NCBI GenBank assembly: GCA_021234155.1 | Contig: JAJEKV010000006.1 | Location: forward strand, 28,688,271-28,752,270 | DNA: 64,000 nt | Source of the DNA: Isoetes taiwanensis | Taxonomy: Eukaryota > Streptophyta > Lycopodiopsida > Isoetales > Isoetaceae | Reading direction: 5' to 3' | Shown: in pieces, positions 53,251 to 64,000 of the stretch | Position numbering within the stretch: the first letter of the stretch is position 1 | Layout of the letters: each line of letters opens with the position of its first letter | Notes under the pieces: model-generated | Told to the model about the DNA's origin: nothing | What the model saw: the letters and a program-made list of their open reading frames with translations, nothing else | Databases searched by the model: none | Made by a program: the position numbers and the translations under genes

Positions 53251-55159
53251 CCAAATCTGAAACCAGACTTCCAAACTTAATACTTCCCTTTGAAAATACT
53301 AAGTCTGCCTTTAGCAGTCCTAGACAAAATGACAGGAACATTTTACTAGGCCAAGAAAAGGACATTAAATAATTTTTACCATTATACCCTTTACTTTGAA
53401 AATTATTCATTCAAACTTATTCCAAATTCATATAGTTACATAAAAGTAAACAGTAGCATACTGTTTTCAGAAATACACATTTCTAAGAACATCTTAGGAC
53501 AGTAATAAAACATATAAATGCGTTCCAGATATAGATCTTGTTCTCCCATAGGAATAATCTTACTTGAAGACTTGTATTGCTTGAACCATCAGCTTAGACA
53601 AATAGATACATCAAAGCATGGAGCAAGAAACCTTGTTACCTGCAGTAAACCAGCCAAAAATTAGCCTAAGAAGGGTAATAATGACAGCACTGACAGGTAA
53701 GCATTAGGTTTCTTGGGTTATCCCCTTCACCATGTTTAAAAAGATGTACCATAACATAAAGCATGTCAAAGCACAATAAAGGTTAGAAAACAGCTATATT
53801 ACAATGGCTGCTCCATTAATATCCTTGTTCTTAATCTGGAGTATATCAGTTTCATTTTCCTATTGGAATTCAAAGGCAACCAGACCTTAACATTTAGCAT
53901 CCAAATTATATCTACATAACTATGCAGGATGCTAATATCCAGTATTTTTGACATAAATGCAAGCTAGTATATTAAGGTTCATAAAATCGTTAGCACCCAT
54001 CCACTAGAAATCTGCAAACATCAAGTGATTCTGAGTCTCTACGAGTTTTACCAATAATGCATGTATGTAACTCAGTAAGATTACATCATATCCTAATTAT
54101 GTTGAACAGGTTAAAGACCAGAGCAGATCCAGCAAGTAGATCATAGATACTCAGCATATAGTTACGTTATTGTGGCAGAGTTCACATCAGATCTATTCCT
54201 GCACCCAAACACATCCCAAAATGCAGCCATATTTATATCAACTAGACCAAAAAATAAACATGATCTATTCTCCTAAGGGAGGAATAATTAACTCCACTTG
54301 GCCAGATCCATTAAGTACAACAGCAATTATTTCATAAAATGCAGCCAGAAGAGACCATAGATGTATATTCAGCTGTTTAACACAGTATTCTGCCTTAGAA
54401 AGATGTAACTTCTAAAATATTAACTCATCCAAAGACATAAGCCTGCATAATCAAATAAGGAAAAAAGATGCAGAACCAGCCATGCTAAACCTGAATAGTT
54501 TTCGCTCCATTGGAAATCCCGTTGTGTTATTTAGCCACTGCTCCATTCCAGTGCCATTTTTGGAGTCAACCTCCTTGTTGCAAGGGATTTCACCTTCAAT
54601 CTCTTTCTGGTGGCAAGCTCGAACAGTAGAAAATGCAAGCATTCACACTCCACACATACACAAGATCAGAACTAGCACTCTTGCAATTTCCCTGCATGAA
54701 TAGCTTCATCTATGCCCAAGCCGGAACTGTACCAAGCGTCGGCAATCATGACGGATTGTCAAACATCCCCTCTGCTCTGGGCCGTCTTCCTCGTAGGCGG
54801 CTTTGATAAACAAACCCTAGAGGTCGTTGCTGGAAAACCCTAGAAAGTGTTTTAGGTCTTCAAGAGGTATTCGAATATATCTAAAATGATCAAAATCAAC
54901 CACCATTTCACTACAATAAAGGTATAACCATATTGCATCATTACTAACGTATGTTTCCATTGTGTTAGAAGGGATACGCTTCCACCTTTAACTACTTAAT
55001 CATACTTCAAACCTCATGGTAATATGATAGAAATACAAGGGCATATAATAAAAATAACATATATTGTGCTAGGGATATGCTTCCCTCCTTTACCAAGCAA
55101 CACATATACCTCATAATGTTGCAGGCCTCATGGTATTCTGATCCAAACATGATCTATAA
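53251..55159 (+). repeat. Direct duplication of about 2 kb, copy 2
   Basis: Matches copy 1 with scattered substitutions (about 2,760-bp offset). One short cluster of indels at about 54,745-54,795 lies in otherwise near-identical sequence. Ends at an A-run (55,158-55,177). Confidence 0.92.
54451..54642 (-). CDS. Unidentified possible coding exon (copy 2)
   Basis: Duplicate of the frame at 51,692-51,883, with two amino-acid differences (third-last and second residues of the readable block). The same uncertainty applies. Its putative upstream ATG frame lies at about 54,700-54,752 next to the indel cluster. Confidence 0.25.
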   Translation of the reverse strand: MLAFSTVRACHQKEIEGEIPCNKEVDSKNGTGMEQWLNNTTGFPMERKLFRFSMAGSASFFLI

Positions 55160-56950
55160 AAAAAAAAAAAAAAAAAACCCTCAAAGACCCAAAACCCCAC
55201 GACTGGTTTTCTCGGCCTGGACCTGCGATCTAGCAGCTCGATCCAGCAGGGCCAATTTTTGCAAGTAAAACATGACAGGAGGATTTGCATGTTATTTTCG
55301 TATCTCTAGTTTTGAATGCTGGTTTGTGAATCCCGGTTGTAGGTGTTTGAGAGCTCATGCTTATACATAGTGAACTAAGATTTTTCAGAGCAGAAGTTTA
55401 TGTATGGATAAGGTTGTCATGAGAAAATTTGATTCAAGCCGTTGTTAATATCGGAGGAGAATCGATACGAAAGCATGAGCATAGACCAGGACCATCATAA
55501 CCCTTGTTATGAATCACCGCTAGTGCTACATAATTTGAAGTACACATGGCATTATGCAACAATCCATCTTCCCGTAATTGTTCTGGTTGTCCACTCAAGC
55601 CAAAGTAAGAAAATTTTAAGTTGCTATGGCAGAGTAGAGGTGGAAAATAGAGCAGCTGTGGCAGTACTGCACCGCATCAATGAGCTGCTGGGAGAAATTA
55701 AGTCTAAATCTTCTGTGATAGATTAAGTTCAAATACTTACTATGCATCATTTTGTATTTAACATTGCATCATTTTGTATTTAACTTCATAATCCAGAGAC
55801 ATGTAAACATTACAGGTGAAATGCCATCTTGAACCAGTCCACACGGATCAAAATTCTGCTCAAATTAATGTTTAAGATGATGCACGATAAGATATCACTG
55901 GTTTTATTAGTTTCAAATATCACTGACTCTCTACTTTCTGCTTTATGATTCAAAGAAGAAATGTCATCACTGCTAGTTAAATTTACGAACTACGACTACA
56001 GAAGATTTTGATCCTCAAGATAGGTTCACATGCTGATTAGGGTCGTGAAAGCTATATACACTACATGGGATAATAAATCATCTTTAAAAACACTTACAAA
56101 TATTGGTAACTACCAAGATTCTGCCAATGGTAGCTGATTAGGTACAAAAACTTCTTCAATTACAAGCAAATTTAGGTAATACAAAATCTGTCTGAATTAG
56201 AAATAAACAGCATAATATGGAAGACCATATCCTTCCAAACGATTCCAAGAAGTGCACATATATAAATATCTCAATCCTACACTTCTGATATCTCAATCCT
56301 GCACTTCTGAGCATCTTTTCTTTCTTGCAAAAAGATTGCTCAACTATGAAAATACATCACAAAAGGGGTAAAGGCTATCAAAATTCCTGCCTGAACACAC
56401 TCCTGTAGTTACTATATCCATGGCATCATGTTTTGTGTAAATAATTTCTTTTACTTGAGAAGCATCATGAATGCCACTATATTCCGCATACAACACTATT
56501 TACAACGATATCTGATATGAAGTCATTTTCCAAAACTGAAATGTTGATGCATTGCCTCTACCAGGCAGTACAGAAGTCTTTTAACGGTACAAACTTCAGG
56601 AGGAACTGATATTGCAATTTTCAAGATGTGAAAGTCTTATTATGTTTCAAGAACCTTGGTATCCCATGATGATTCAATAAAATCGGACCTTATAATTTCA
56701 GGCAGGGGTAATTAGAAGTCTCATATGAAAGTAATTAAAATGCAGCACATGCTCTAACATTGTTTTCATAATATACCTTGCGGATTTCTCTCCCAATTTG
56801 ACAATTATAAGTCAGATGGTAGTCCAGCCAAACATGCAAGCAATGTGAAAACATTCAAAACTGCGTCGTGGCAGTCCTGGATAATTCTGAAGTACTAAAT
56901 TCCATCATCTACTAAGCCTACATGACTTATTGCAGTAAGAACACCAAGCC
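55160..56950. other. No assignable gene
   Basis: One plus frame at 55,442-55,726 (94 codons; tail RAAVAVLHRINELLGEIKSK then a stop) looks protein-like and might be a last exon, but no upstream exon or family was recognised. The remainder is AT-rich with no motifs. Confidence 0.3.
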
Positions 56951-56959
56951 ATATTGCAT

Positions 56960-57840
56960 CATTTAGTTTTATACTACAGTTTCGCATGTCAATGTATTTC
57001 TGCACAACTAATCCAGCCTCTGCATATGCCATGATTATTGCACTCCATGATACTAGTCTAGGTACGAAAACATGTCAAAGACCTGACAAACCTCCCCTCC
57101 GACATTTGGCATACATGTCAACAAGTGCTTCTCACAACAATATCAGACTGCAGCCCAATATAGGAAATCTTTTCATGCATGTACCTGCCTTGTTCTATGC
57201 CATTTGCATTGCAGCATGGCCTTTGTCAGCTTGGCAATACCCAGTAATTGTTGAATTCTAGGATATCACATCCCAATAAGGCGAGTCTGTCAAACACTCT
57301 GGTAGCTTCCCCCATGCTTCTACAGATAAGTATCAACAAGGCTGGAGAGGCATTATGCCCTCAGACTGAATCCCGTCAAAGACCTCTCGACAACACATCC
57401 TTTACCATGCTGGGCATGAAGTGATGGCAATTGACGACACTGTATTTATGTTAAGTAAACTCTTACAAATTCTGCAAGATTCTCCAAAGCTGCTACACTT
57501 GATATTTATATCTATTATGGCACTCACAATGACAACATCAAGTATAATTCCACTCCGATCTGACCTTCCCTGCTCTATGGCACCGATATTACCAATGCTT
57601 ACAATGCTTTCAAAATGGTTAAGAATGTGGCCTTGCTTGGCTTGCGGCCTTTGCCTTCCATGTTATGAAAACAGTCTAGGACAAGGCCTTCTTCCTCAAA
57701 TTGAGTATAACCTGCAATCATTCTGTCCCCATGATATCACATTTTGTCTCTTCAAATTAGACTCTGCATGCCTCAAGCTCCCACGTCTAGCATATGTATG
57801 AACAAGGGCATTTTCCATAACAATATCTGATTCAACATGC
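56960..57840 (-). pseudogene. Pentatricopeptide-repeat (PPR) gene relic
   Basis: The minus-strand reading, across several frames, shows PPR-type phrases: DIVMENALVHTYARRGSL, then NVISWGQ near 57,700-57,800; GHILNHFESIVSIGNIGAIEQGR near 57,560-57,650; VVIVSAIIDINIKCSSFGE near 57,450-57,540; VFDRLALLGCDILEFNNYW near 57,240-57,300; ANGIEQGRYMHEKI and GLQSDIVV near 57,130-57,210. 'A L V x M Y A K C G' and 'EQGR..H' spacing is typical of plant PPR proteins of the PLS class, which bind organellar RNA. Frameshifts and stops separate each repeat, so it is dead. Confidence 0.75.
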
Positions 57841-59171
57841 TAATAATTTAATCAACATTTTCAAAGACTAGATAGACAAAACAGAAGAAGATACTGTTTT
57901 TTTAAGATGTAAGCTAGCATATCCCAAAGCACTAATGTGTTGATGCTATGTCAACTACTTTATGATTACTGGACCAACCAGATAAAGAAATACGTGTAGA
58001 AACAACATTTTCAGCACTTGTAACTTAAAATAAGACTGTTACTAAAATGTTTGAGTAACTTGTGTGTTTGCTATCACCCATCTTGATTTACGTTTGTGCT
58101 TAAGGCAATCACCGCTAAATGACATTTAGACAAAGTTCACATCTCTATTGGTTTTTAGCATTAGGCATAAGGATCTTTACCTCAGCATTATGATGCGCTT
58201 GCACAATCTGCGGTTGCCGAAGCTTGGGATCCAGAAATCTTTTGTTCACCTATTCTTTTAAAGTCCTTATCTCCAAGTTTGAGGCATCCTCTGCTAGACT
58301 ATCATTGCAATATTAAGCTGCCTCCAAAAGCCCTAGCATCTGCCATTAAATACAGGGTCTTTATCGACAAACCAGCACGTTGCCCCACGAAGTTCCCGTC
58401 TAAACCTATATACTGCACCTAAACCTGTATGCTTCTAGCATAAAACTTCAACATTATACTTAGCAAAAGACCTGGACACCATCTGTTATAGCTACAGCCA
58501 AGATCTAAGACATGTGATGCCTAAGGTAAGCCTACAGTAGATGTCCAGTTTGAAGATATTCCAGTGCAGCATAGCTCGCAGTCACAACAATATGGAAAGT
58601 CCATCATTTTGGCCTTTAGTTATGCTAGTTGGACTGGAAAGCATGATTTAGCAGCAATAGCCCTTTCAATATTCAAAAAGGTAACATACATACCACTGTA
58701 GAGACATGACTATTATTAAGATGGAGAATTCTGTGGCAAGATTATCTATGTATTTGAAAAAGGTGCTCCAAGTAATAGCGCATCTTTGATTGATCTGCTG
58801 CAAATTTGTTGCTCTTACTCAAATCCTACGAAATCCCATGATGCTAAGCCATTTAGCTATTTCTGAAAGCCAGCAGGTTACCTTGATCAGCCAGGGCTTT
58901 TGATGGTGTTCCTGCATCCAGCTATCTCATTGACATAAAGAGGATAACCTCTACATGTTGCAACAATCACCAACTGCTTTAGTTGTAGAAAATGAAGTAA
59001 ACAGATTTAATGAATAAGCAGAAAAAATGACTCATTCAAATTAATTCATTAATACCTTTGATGCATTATGTAGGATCATAAACGTAGAGGGTAAGAAAAT
59101 ATGCATACGTTGCAGAATGCACTGACCTGAAGAAAATAGAGAGAGGATACCTGTTCAAAAATATAGAAAAC
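57841..59171. other. No recognisable gene
   Basis: Only short frames without motifs. It may include further decayed PPR-gene flank, but no repeat can be read. Confidence 0.4.
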
Positions 59172-62100
59172 CTGTGAAAATTCCTGTAGCTGATTATGGA
59201 TCAATGGTTGCAATACTATCCATTATGTATGTTTACACAATGTAGAAGCCCAATGTCATATTTTCTGGTCTCTGAATGCCTTTCTGAGATCTGGGGCTAT
59301 ATTTTAAACTTGGCAAAACAAGGCAAGTTGCAGAAAGCTCAGTCAACAAGGCGAACTTATTGTGATATTATATTCCTAGTCCACACTCGTAGTGCTATTG
59401 GGGAGTAATTTACTCCACTACTAGGATAGGCTTGGGATGGCCAAGCTTTGTTGTTTTCATGGCCAGTATAAGCCAACCTTGCAATTCAGAATCGACCTTG
59501 TCTAAGCACCCAAGGTTAGCCTAATCATTCCAAAACTGTGCATCAGCAAGTCCAATTAAGTCGAACTTACAACATCTGAGTAGAACTTGCAAGGATGTGG
59601 ACATAATATTCTTGAAGAGTAAAATAATAGAGAGGATCATATTTTCCTTTTTCATTTCATAAACGCCTTTTGCTAAATCAGACATTTGATATTTTCTTTT
59701 TCCGTGCATTTTGCTAAAATCATATTTTCCCATTAAGTCATTGGATATTTTTCGCATTATGCTAAGATAGGAAGCGAATGGATGAATGCGATGAAAAGGC
59801 AGGAAGTAGAACGGAGGGCTGGGATGAGATCCAGGTCAAAAAGGTAAATAAAACACCGAGGTCAAATGAAATACTAGGTCAAGGCAGAGCAGCGAGCAAG
59901 GCAAGGCAGCAATCCGACGAAGATGAAGAGCAAGGCAGGCATGGAGACGGCAGGGTACAGACCGGAGGGGGGTATGAAGAAGAAGCGGGCACGAGACGGG
60001 GTCAATTCCTCTTTGAAGAAACGAAAGGCGACCAAGCACAGGTCAAGTTGCAGCAGCTTTGAAGAGAGGTACAGGCTTGGCAAAATTCTGGGCGACGGCT
60101 CTTCTGGGCAGGTTAGGCTCCTCACTGATAGGGTTACGCATCATCACCAGTATGCCTGCAAAGTTATGGAGAAAATCAAAGTTGACGTTGACGAAAACAC
60201 GGATCAAGTCAACATTCGAAGAGCCTTTCTTCCCCACATCGCCTCTTTCATATCGGGCCGAGGATGCGAGAATACGTCTATCTTGTGATGGAATTATGCG
60301 TGGGCGACCTCTATGATAAGATTGTCAATGGAGGGGTTTATCGTAAACTGAAGCCGCCGGAATATTTGTAAGCTTGGTCCACGCAAAGAAAAATTCGCCA
60401 TGAGAACAAAGTCGCCCACAGGGACCTAAAGCCCGAGAATGTGCTCTTCCATGGCTCGGACATAAAGTTGGCTGACTTTGGTCTTTCAACCTACTTTCCT
60501 CCCCCCGCCACATGTTGGACCAAGATGTTGGCGATCCCTATTACATAGCCCCCGAGGTCCTCCGCGCCGAGCCTACGACTCCCCGCCGATGTCCGGAGCC
60601 TTGGTGTCATCCTATACACCATGTTGAGTGGAGAATCTCCTTTTCTTGGTGACACTGAGGCAGAAATACTTGAGAAGGTTAGGGTTGGTCATCTTGACTT
60701 TACTTCTAACCCCTGCTGGGAAGACATCACTTTCAGAGCTCAAGACCTCATCACGAGGATTTTGCGCATGGAACCGGGTGACAGGCTTACTCTTGAAGAA
60801 GTGTTGCAACACCCTTGGATCCTCAACAATTCTTGAACATTATTTTAAGGCTTCTTAATTTTTCTTGTACATAATATTGTTGTACATATCTGGAACATTC
60901 TTGTAATTGGATGCTATGATGATGATTATTCATTCTTCCATTGAAGTGCCTTCTTCTATTCTATTCTATATAGCATACGCATTTGTTTATTTGGTTCTTA
61001 AACCATGTAGAAACTTATTTTCAAGTTTTCACTTTAATTGCATTACATCAAAGGAATAATGAAACGTCTAAAAGATTATGTTTTTGATTTCTAAGTTTTT
61101 TAGCTTTTATTATACCGAAACCTCTAGGATCATGTTCTATATTTCTTTGCTTTTTAGCCTTTAAGATATTTGCCTCTATGTTCACTCGACATCATGGTCC
61201 AGGGCATCCTAATTTGTTGCAAATTCTAATTATGACGTTGAAACCACCTTGTAAAACTTTGGCACCACAAGCACCCACAATAACACTAGAAAATGCCACC
61301 TTACCTTAATAGGTGATATAATATTGCAAGGTTTCCCATTCTCATAAGCTAATCTATTTTAATTTAACATTTTATGCTTGTTTAGAATTGTTAGTGTTTC
61401 ACGTCACTTTGTGATGGACGTTGATAATTGTTGTTCGATTCAAAGCAATTCTTTTCTTCGCTCTTTTCTTCTAAAGTCAACTGTTTTCTTCAAACTTTTT
61501 CTAAGCTCTAATGGTTTCAAAAACCCTATTAAATTTCACAAGCTTTATAATCCTTTGATAGTGAATACGAATTTCGAAGCATACGGTAAGGAGTTTGGAA
61601 CTATTACATGATTGGGATAAAATATTTTTATAGACTAATCAATGGATGTCAAGATTCACCTAGATTGTAAGGCTTCTTAAATATTCTTGTATATATATTG
61701 TTGTACATCTTTCCAACATTCTTGTAGTTATGAGGTCGATATGATCTTGTAAGACTTTAGAACCACAAGAAGTACCCCACAATAACAATTCTAGAAATGA
61801 CACAATATATCAATAGGTGCTATAGTACTGCCAACATTTCCCCTTCTCACACGTTAATCTATTTTAGCTTAACATTTTTTGCTTGTTAGAATTGTTATTG
61901 TTGCAGATCATCTTGTGATGCATTTTGATAATTATTGCTTCAATTCAGACGGGGCATCGAGAGCTCTTGGATGCGCATATTTGTAAATCATTCCACGATC
62001 TAGACCGTAGATAGCGATCCTCGTTTTTGGGGTGCGTTTGTCCAAGTTTTGATATACTATATAATGAGATTTTATGAAATATTATAAGATTTGAGGCAAT

Positions 62101-63135
62101 GCACTAAATGGTGTTGATTTTGTACATATTATACAATTTTAGGGAGTGAAAAAAGGGCTCTCGCTGCCCTATGTCACCCCCTGTGTGAAAATACACCAAA
62201 CCAAAGGGGTTTTAGGGGGATTTTAATTTAAAAGTGTTGGATGTAATAGGTTGTGTTAACTTAAGAAAATTTTGGCCTCTTCGAGGATTTGAGAACTATG
62301 TGGGAATGTTATGCGCATCTCTATAGGGGCCTTAAAAAAGGCATTGTATTGTAACCATTGAAATCTGCCACTAAAAGACATTTGAGGGTATGTGCACTGT
62401 AGATGCACCAATTAATATGCCTCGCAGAATACAGTCATCAAATCATATTAAAACCATTGGAAAAAATGCATAAAAAATACAAAAACAACCTCCTGTTATT
62501 ATGCTAGATATTTAACTCAATTCGATTCTTTTCTTTTTCTTCTAAAGTGAATTGTTTTCGTCAAAATTTTTCTTAGCTATAGTGGTTTTAAAAACCCTTG
62601 AACTTGCTAAGATGAACCATGTCAATGACATTGATAATACAAGCTCTATAATCATCGTGAATATGAATCTAAGGCATATTCAACATTTGTAAGGAGTTTG
62701 AAATTATTACTTCATTGGTATAAAACATTGACATATACTAATCCATGGATGTTAGGATTCACCTTGACTGCCAAACGCTTCTCTTGCACATTTGTCTTTA
62801 GAACTACGAGATGTTTCCACAGCTCCAATTTCATTGATCCGTTTAATACGATTGTTTACTATATACTTTTGTCTTAACTTATTACAAGAAATTAGCGTTG
62901 TTCCTATGGCGGTGCAAGTTCAAGGCAAAGTAAGCTTAGACCAAGAAAGAATTGGCCATCCATATATCGTTGTGGTCTCCTTTTCTTTAATTCTAGATTC
63001 AAATGGTTGTCTAGCCATGTTCACAGTCTTGGGAGCGATGTAACACCCTTGGATCCTTAACAATTCTTAAACATTATCATATAGATCAAACATTCTTACC
63101 CTTGAAGGGGTTATTGCAACACCCTTGGATCCCAA
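59172..63135 (+). repeat. Segmental duplication, copy B
   Basis: Counterpart of copy A (28,703-31,219; 37,829-38,256; about 38,880-39,560). It lacks the LTR element and the second ORF1-like element. It contains the unoccupied target near 61,620 and its own sequence at 62,067-62,310 where A has the non-LTR element. Confidence 0.85.
59923..60836 (+). pseudogene. Broken duplicate of the 303-aa kinase
   Basis: Opens like copy A (MKSKAGMETAGYRPEG..., glycine loop and ATP lysine present) and closes like it (MLSGESPFLG ... LQHPWILNNS). Between about 60,205 and 60,600 it carries many small deletions, insertions and substitutions that break the frame in the catalytic core. The HRD and DFG words survive in separate frames. 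Outside this block identity to A is very high. Either a young pseudogene or a locally mis-assembled sequence. Confidence 0.85.
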
Positions 63136-63230
63136 CATTTCTTAACAATATTGTAAGGCTTCTTAGAAATTCTTGTTCATATATTGTTGTACATATTGGC
63201 AACATTCTTGTAATTGGATACTATGCCATG
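63040..63230 (+). pseudogene. Kinase 3'-end relics
   Basis: 'caacacccttggatcc' followed by 'ttcttgttcatatattgttg' phrases repeat the end of the kinase frame and its 3' flank twice (about 63,046 and 63,116). No catalytic sequence. Confidence 0.65.
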
Positions 63231-63781
63231 TCCACCTGTAAGACTTACATGAACAATTAGCCCATCAAAGCTTCGTCAACATCCAAAGCATGGCATTATT
63301 TAGAAAATAAAGCAGAACAAAGGAAGAAGAAATTGAATATCAACTTAGCATAGCAGAAGAGTTGTAGCTTGAGACACCTTCTACTATGTACTTTTGAGTG
63401 GAAGGTACCTGCACTGTGCGAGAAAGTACCTGAGGTGCGGAGGTCATTGCATTTTCGTAGCCATGTATCTTTTCTAAGAAATAAGTCCTACATATAGTGA
63501 ATAAAAATGTGACATGGAGGAAACCAAATGTGCCTTACATTTAGACAATGATAACCTCCATGTTGCTGCACAGAATATACAAATAGCAAAAACCACAATA
63601 TCTTCTTTCTTATTTTGGGATGGCTTTGGTTTTCGTATCATGGAACGCCGCATGTAACGCCGCATGCGGCATTCCCTCTTCCCATTGCGGCACTATTTTG
63701 GCCGTCTGCATTTAGATATGCATTTAGCCTAATTAGGCGGCGAGGGATTTGAAATCGATCCACTCTTCGACTACGACTACC
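63231..63781. other. No recognisable gene
   Basis: Contains 'aacgccgcatg' twice, with a GCCGCATGCGGC palindrome near 63,659. A short minus frame (63,474-63,665) has no motif. Confidence 0.4.
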
Positions 63782-63976
63782 TCATTCCGTCGTTGCTTCA
63801 CTCTCTAATGGTTTTTCCAGTGGCGACATTGTAGGTCTTGCGCCAAGGTTTGGATCGAAGCTTTTCACGTTAGTATAGTCTTGCAAGGAAAGCAAGATTT
63901 TTCTAGACCTGTAGGAGCCAGTTTGGATGAAGGAGGAACTGAAGCCAGCAATGGAGGCTTGATTAGGGTATGCCAT
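63782..63976 (-). CDS. Possible first exon of a minus-strand gene (N-terminal transit-like peptide)
   Basis: Frame starts at ATG 63,976 (MAYPNQASIAGFSSSFIQTG) and is rich in Ser with basic residues (YRSRKILLS) and few acidic residues for its first 30 positions. This is the composition of an organelle transit peptide. It ends in a stop at 63,782-63,784 unless spliced before that. The protein family is not recognised, and the 5' side lies at the window edge. It may equally be chance. Confidence 0.3.
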   Translation of the reverse strand: MAYPNQASIAGFSSSFIQTGSYRSRKILLSLQDYTNVKSFDPNLGARPTMSPLEKPLESEATTE

Positions 63977-64000
63977 TTTCGTTTCAACCCTATTTGGCTT

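Noticed and set aside
63474-63665. Minus frame as a second exon of the gene starting at 63,976
   Set aside because: No matching splice sites or family similarity could be seen; likely chance.

Overview
This is nuclear DNA from a land plant with a large, repeat-rich genome. The clade cannot be fixed from the window; a gymnosperm or a comparably large genome is a guess. The evidence is GT-AG introns, relics of PPR and DJ-1D genes, a CAMK-type kinase lacking EF-hands, and nested Ty1/copia and Ty3/gypsy elements whose primer sites match initiator-Met tRNA. Most of the 64 kb is transposon, duplicated or degenerate sequence. No rRNA, tRNA or CRISPR array is visible.

1-8.8 kb: relics. A Ty1/copia pol fragment (minus) is interrupted by a LINE endonuclease fragment. 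Several 3' ends of one non-LTR family carry different microsatellite tails. There is a small TIR element and short tandem repeats. 8.86-20.76 kb: a degenerate Ty3/gypsy element (385-bp LTR, TSD GTGAA). A nearly complete Ty1/copia element (14,382-20,401, minus, TSD GGGGG) sits inside its polypurine tract. 21.8-22.9 kb: an approximately 800-bp TIR element carrying a nested GC-rich palindrome, beside a LINE relic.

23.1-28.4 kb: a three-exon gene for a membrane-anchored protein with two GT2-like domains, interrupted by a 1-nt frameshift, with a decayed partial duplicate just upstream. 29.5-30.4 kb: an intact 303-codon Ser/Thr kinase, probably the best functional candidate here. Its segment is duplicated at 59.2-63.1 kb, where the kinase copy is broken.

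31.2-37.8 kb: a 6.6-kb non-autonomous LTR retrotransposon with no visible gag or pol. It carries an antisense, intron-containing, two-domain DJ-1D pseudogene. The 59-63 kb duplicate keeps the empty insertion site. 38.3-39.8 kb: a second ORF1-like non-LTR element and kinase 3' relics. 41.6-42.9 kb: a 1.26-kb imperfect palindrome. 44.0-49.2 kb: a second Ty1/copia element (minus, TSD ATGCA) whose 5' LTR seems to extend past the normal boundary. 49.6-50.0 kb: possible tyrosine-recombinase retroelement relic. 50.5-55.2 kb: a recent direct duplication of about 2 kb. 57-57.8 kb: PPR relic. 63.8-64 kb: possible first exon of a minus-strand gene.

The genes do not form a pathway. The window mainly records layered transposition, gene capture and local duplication.
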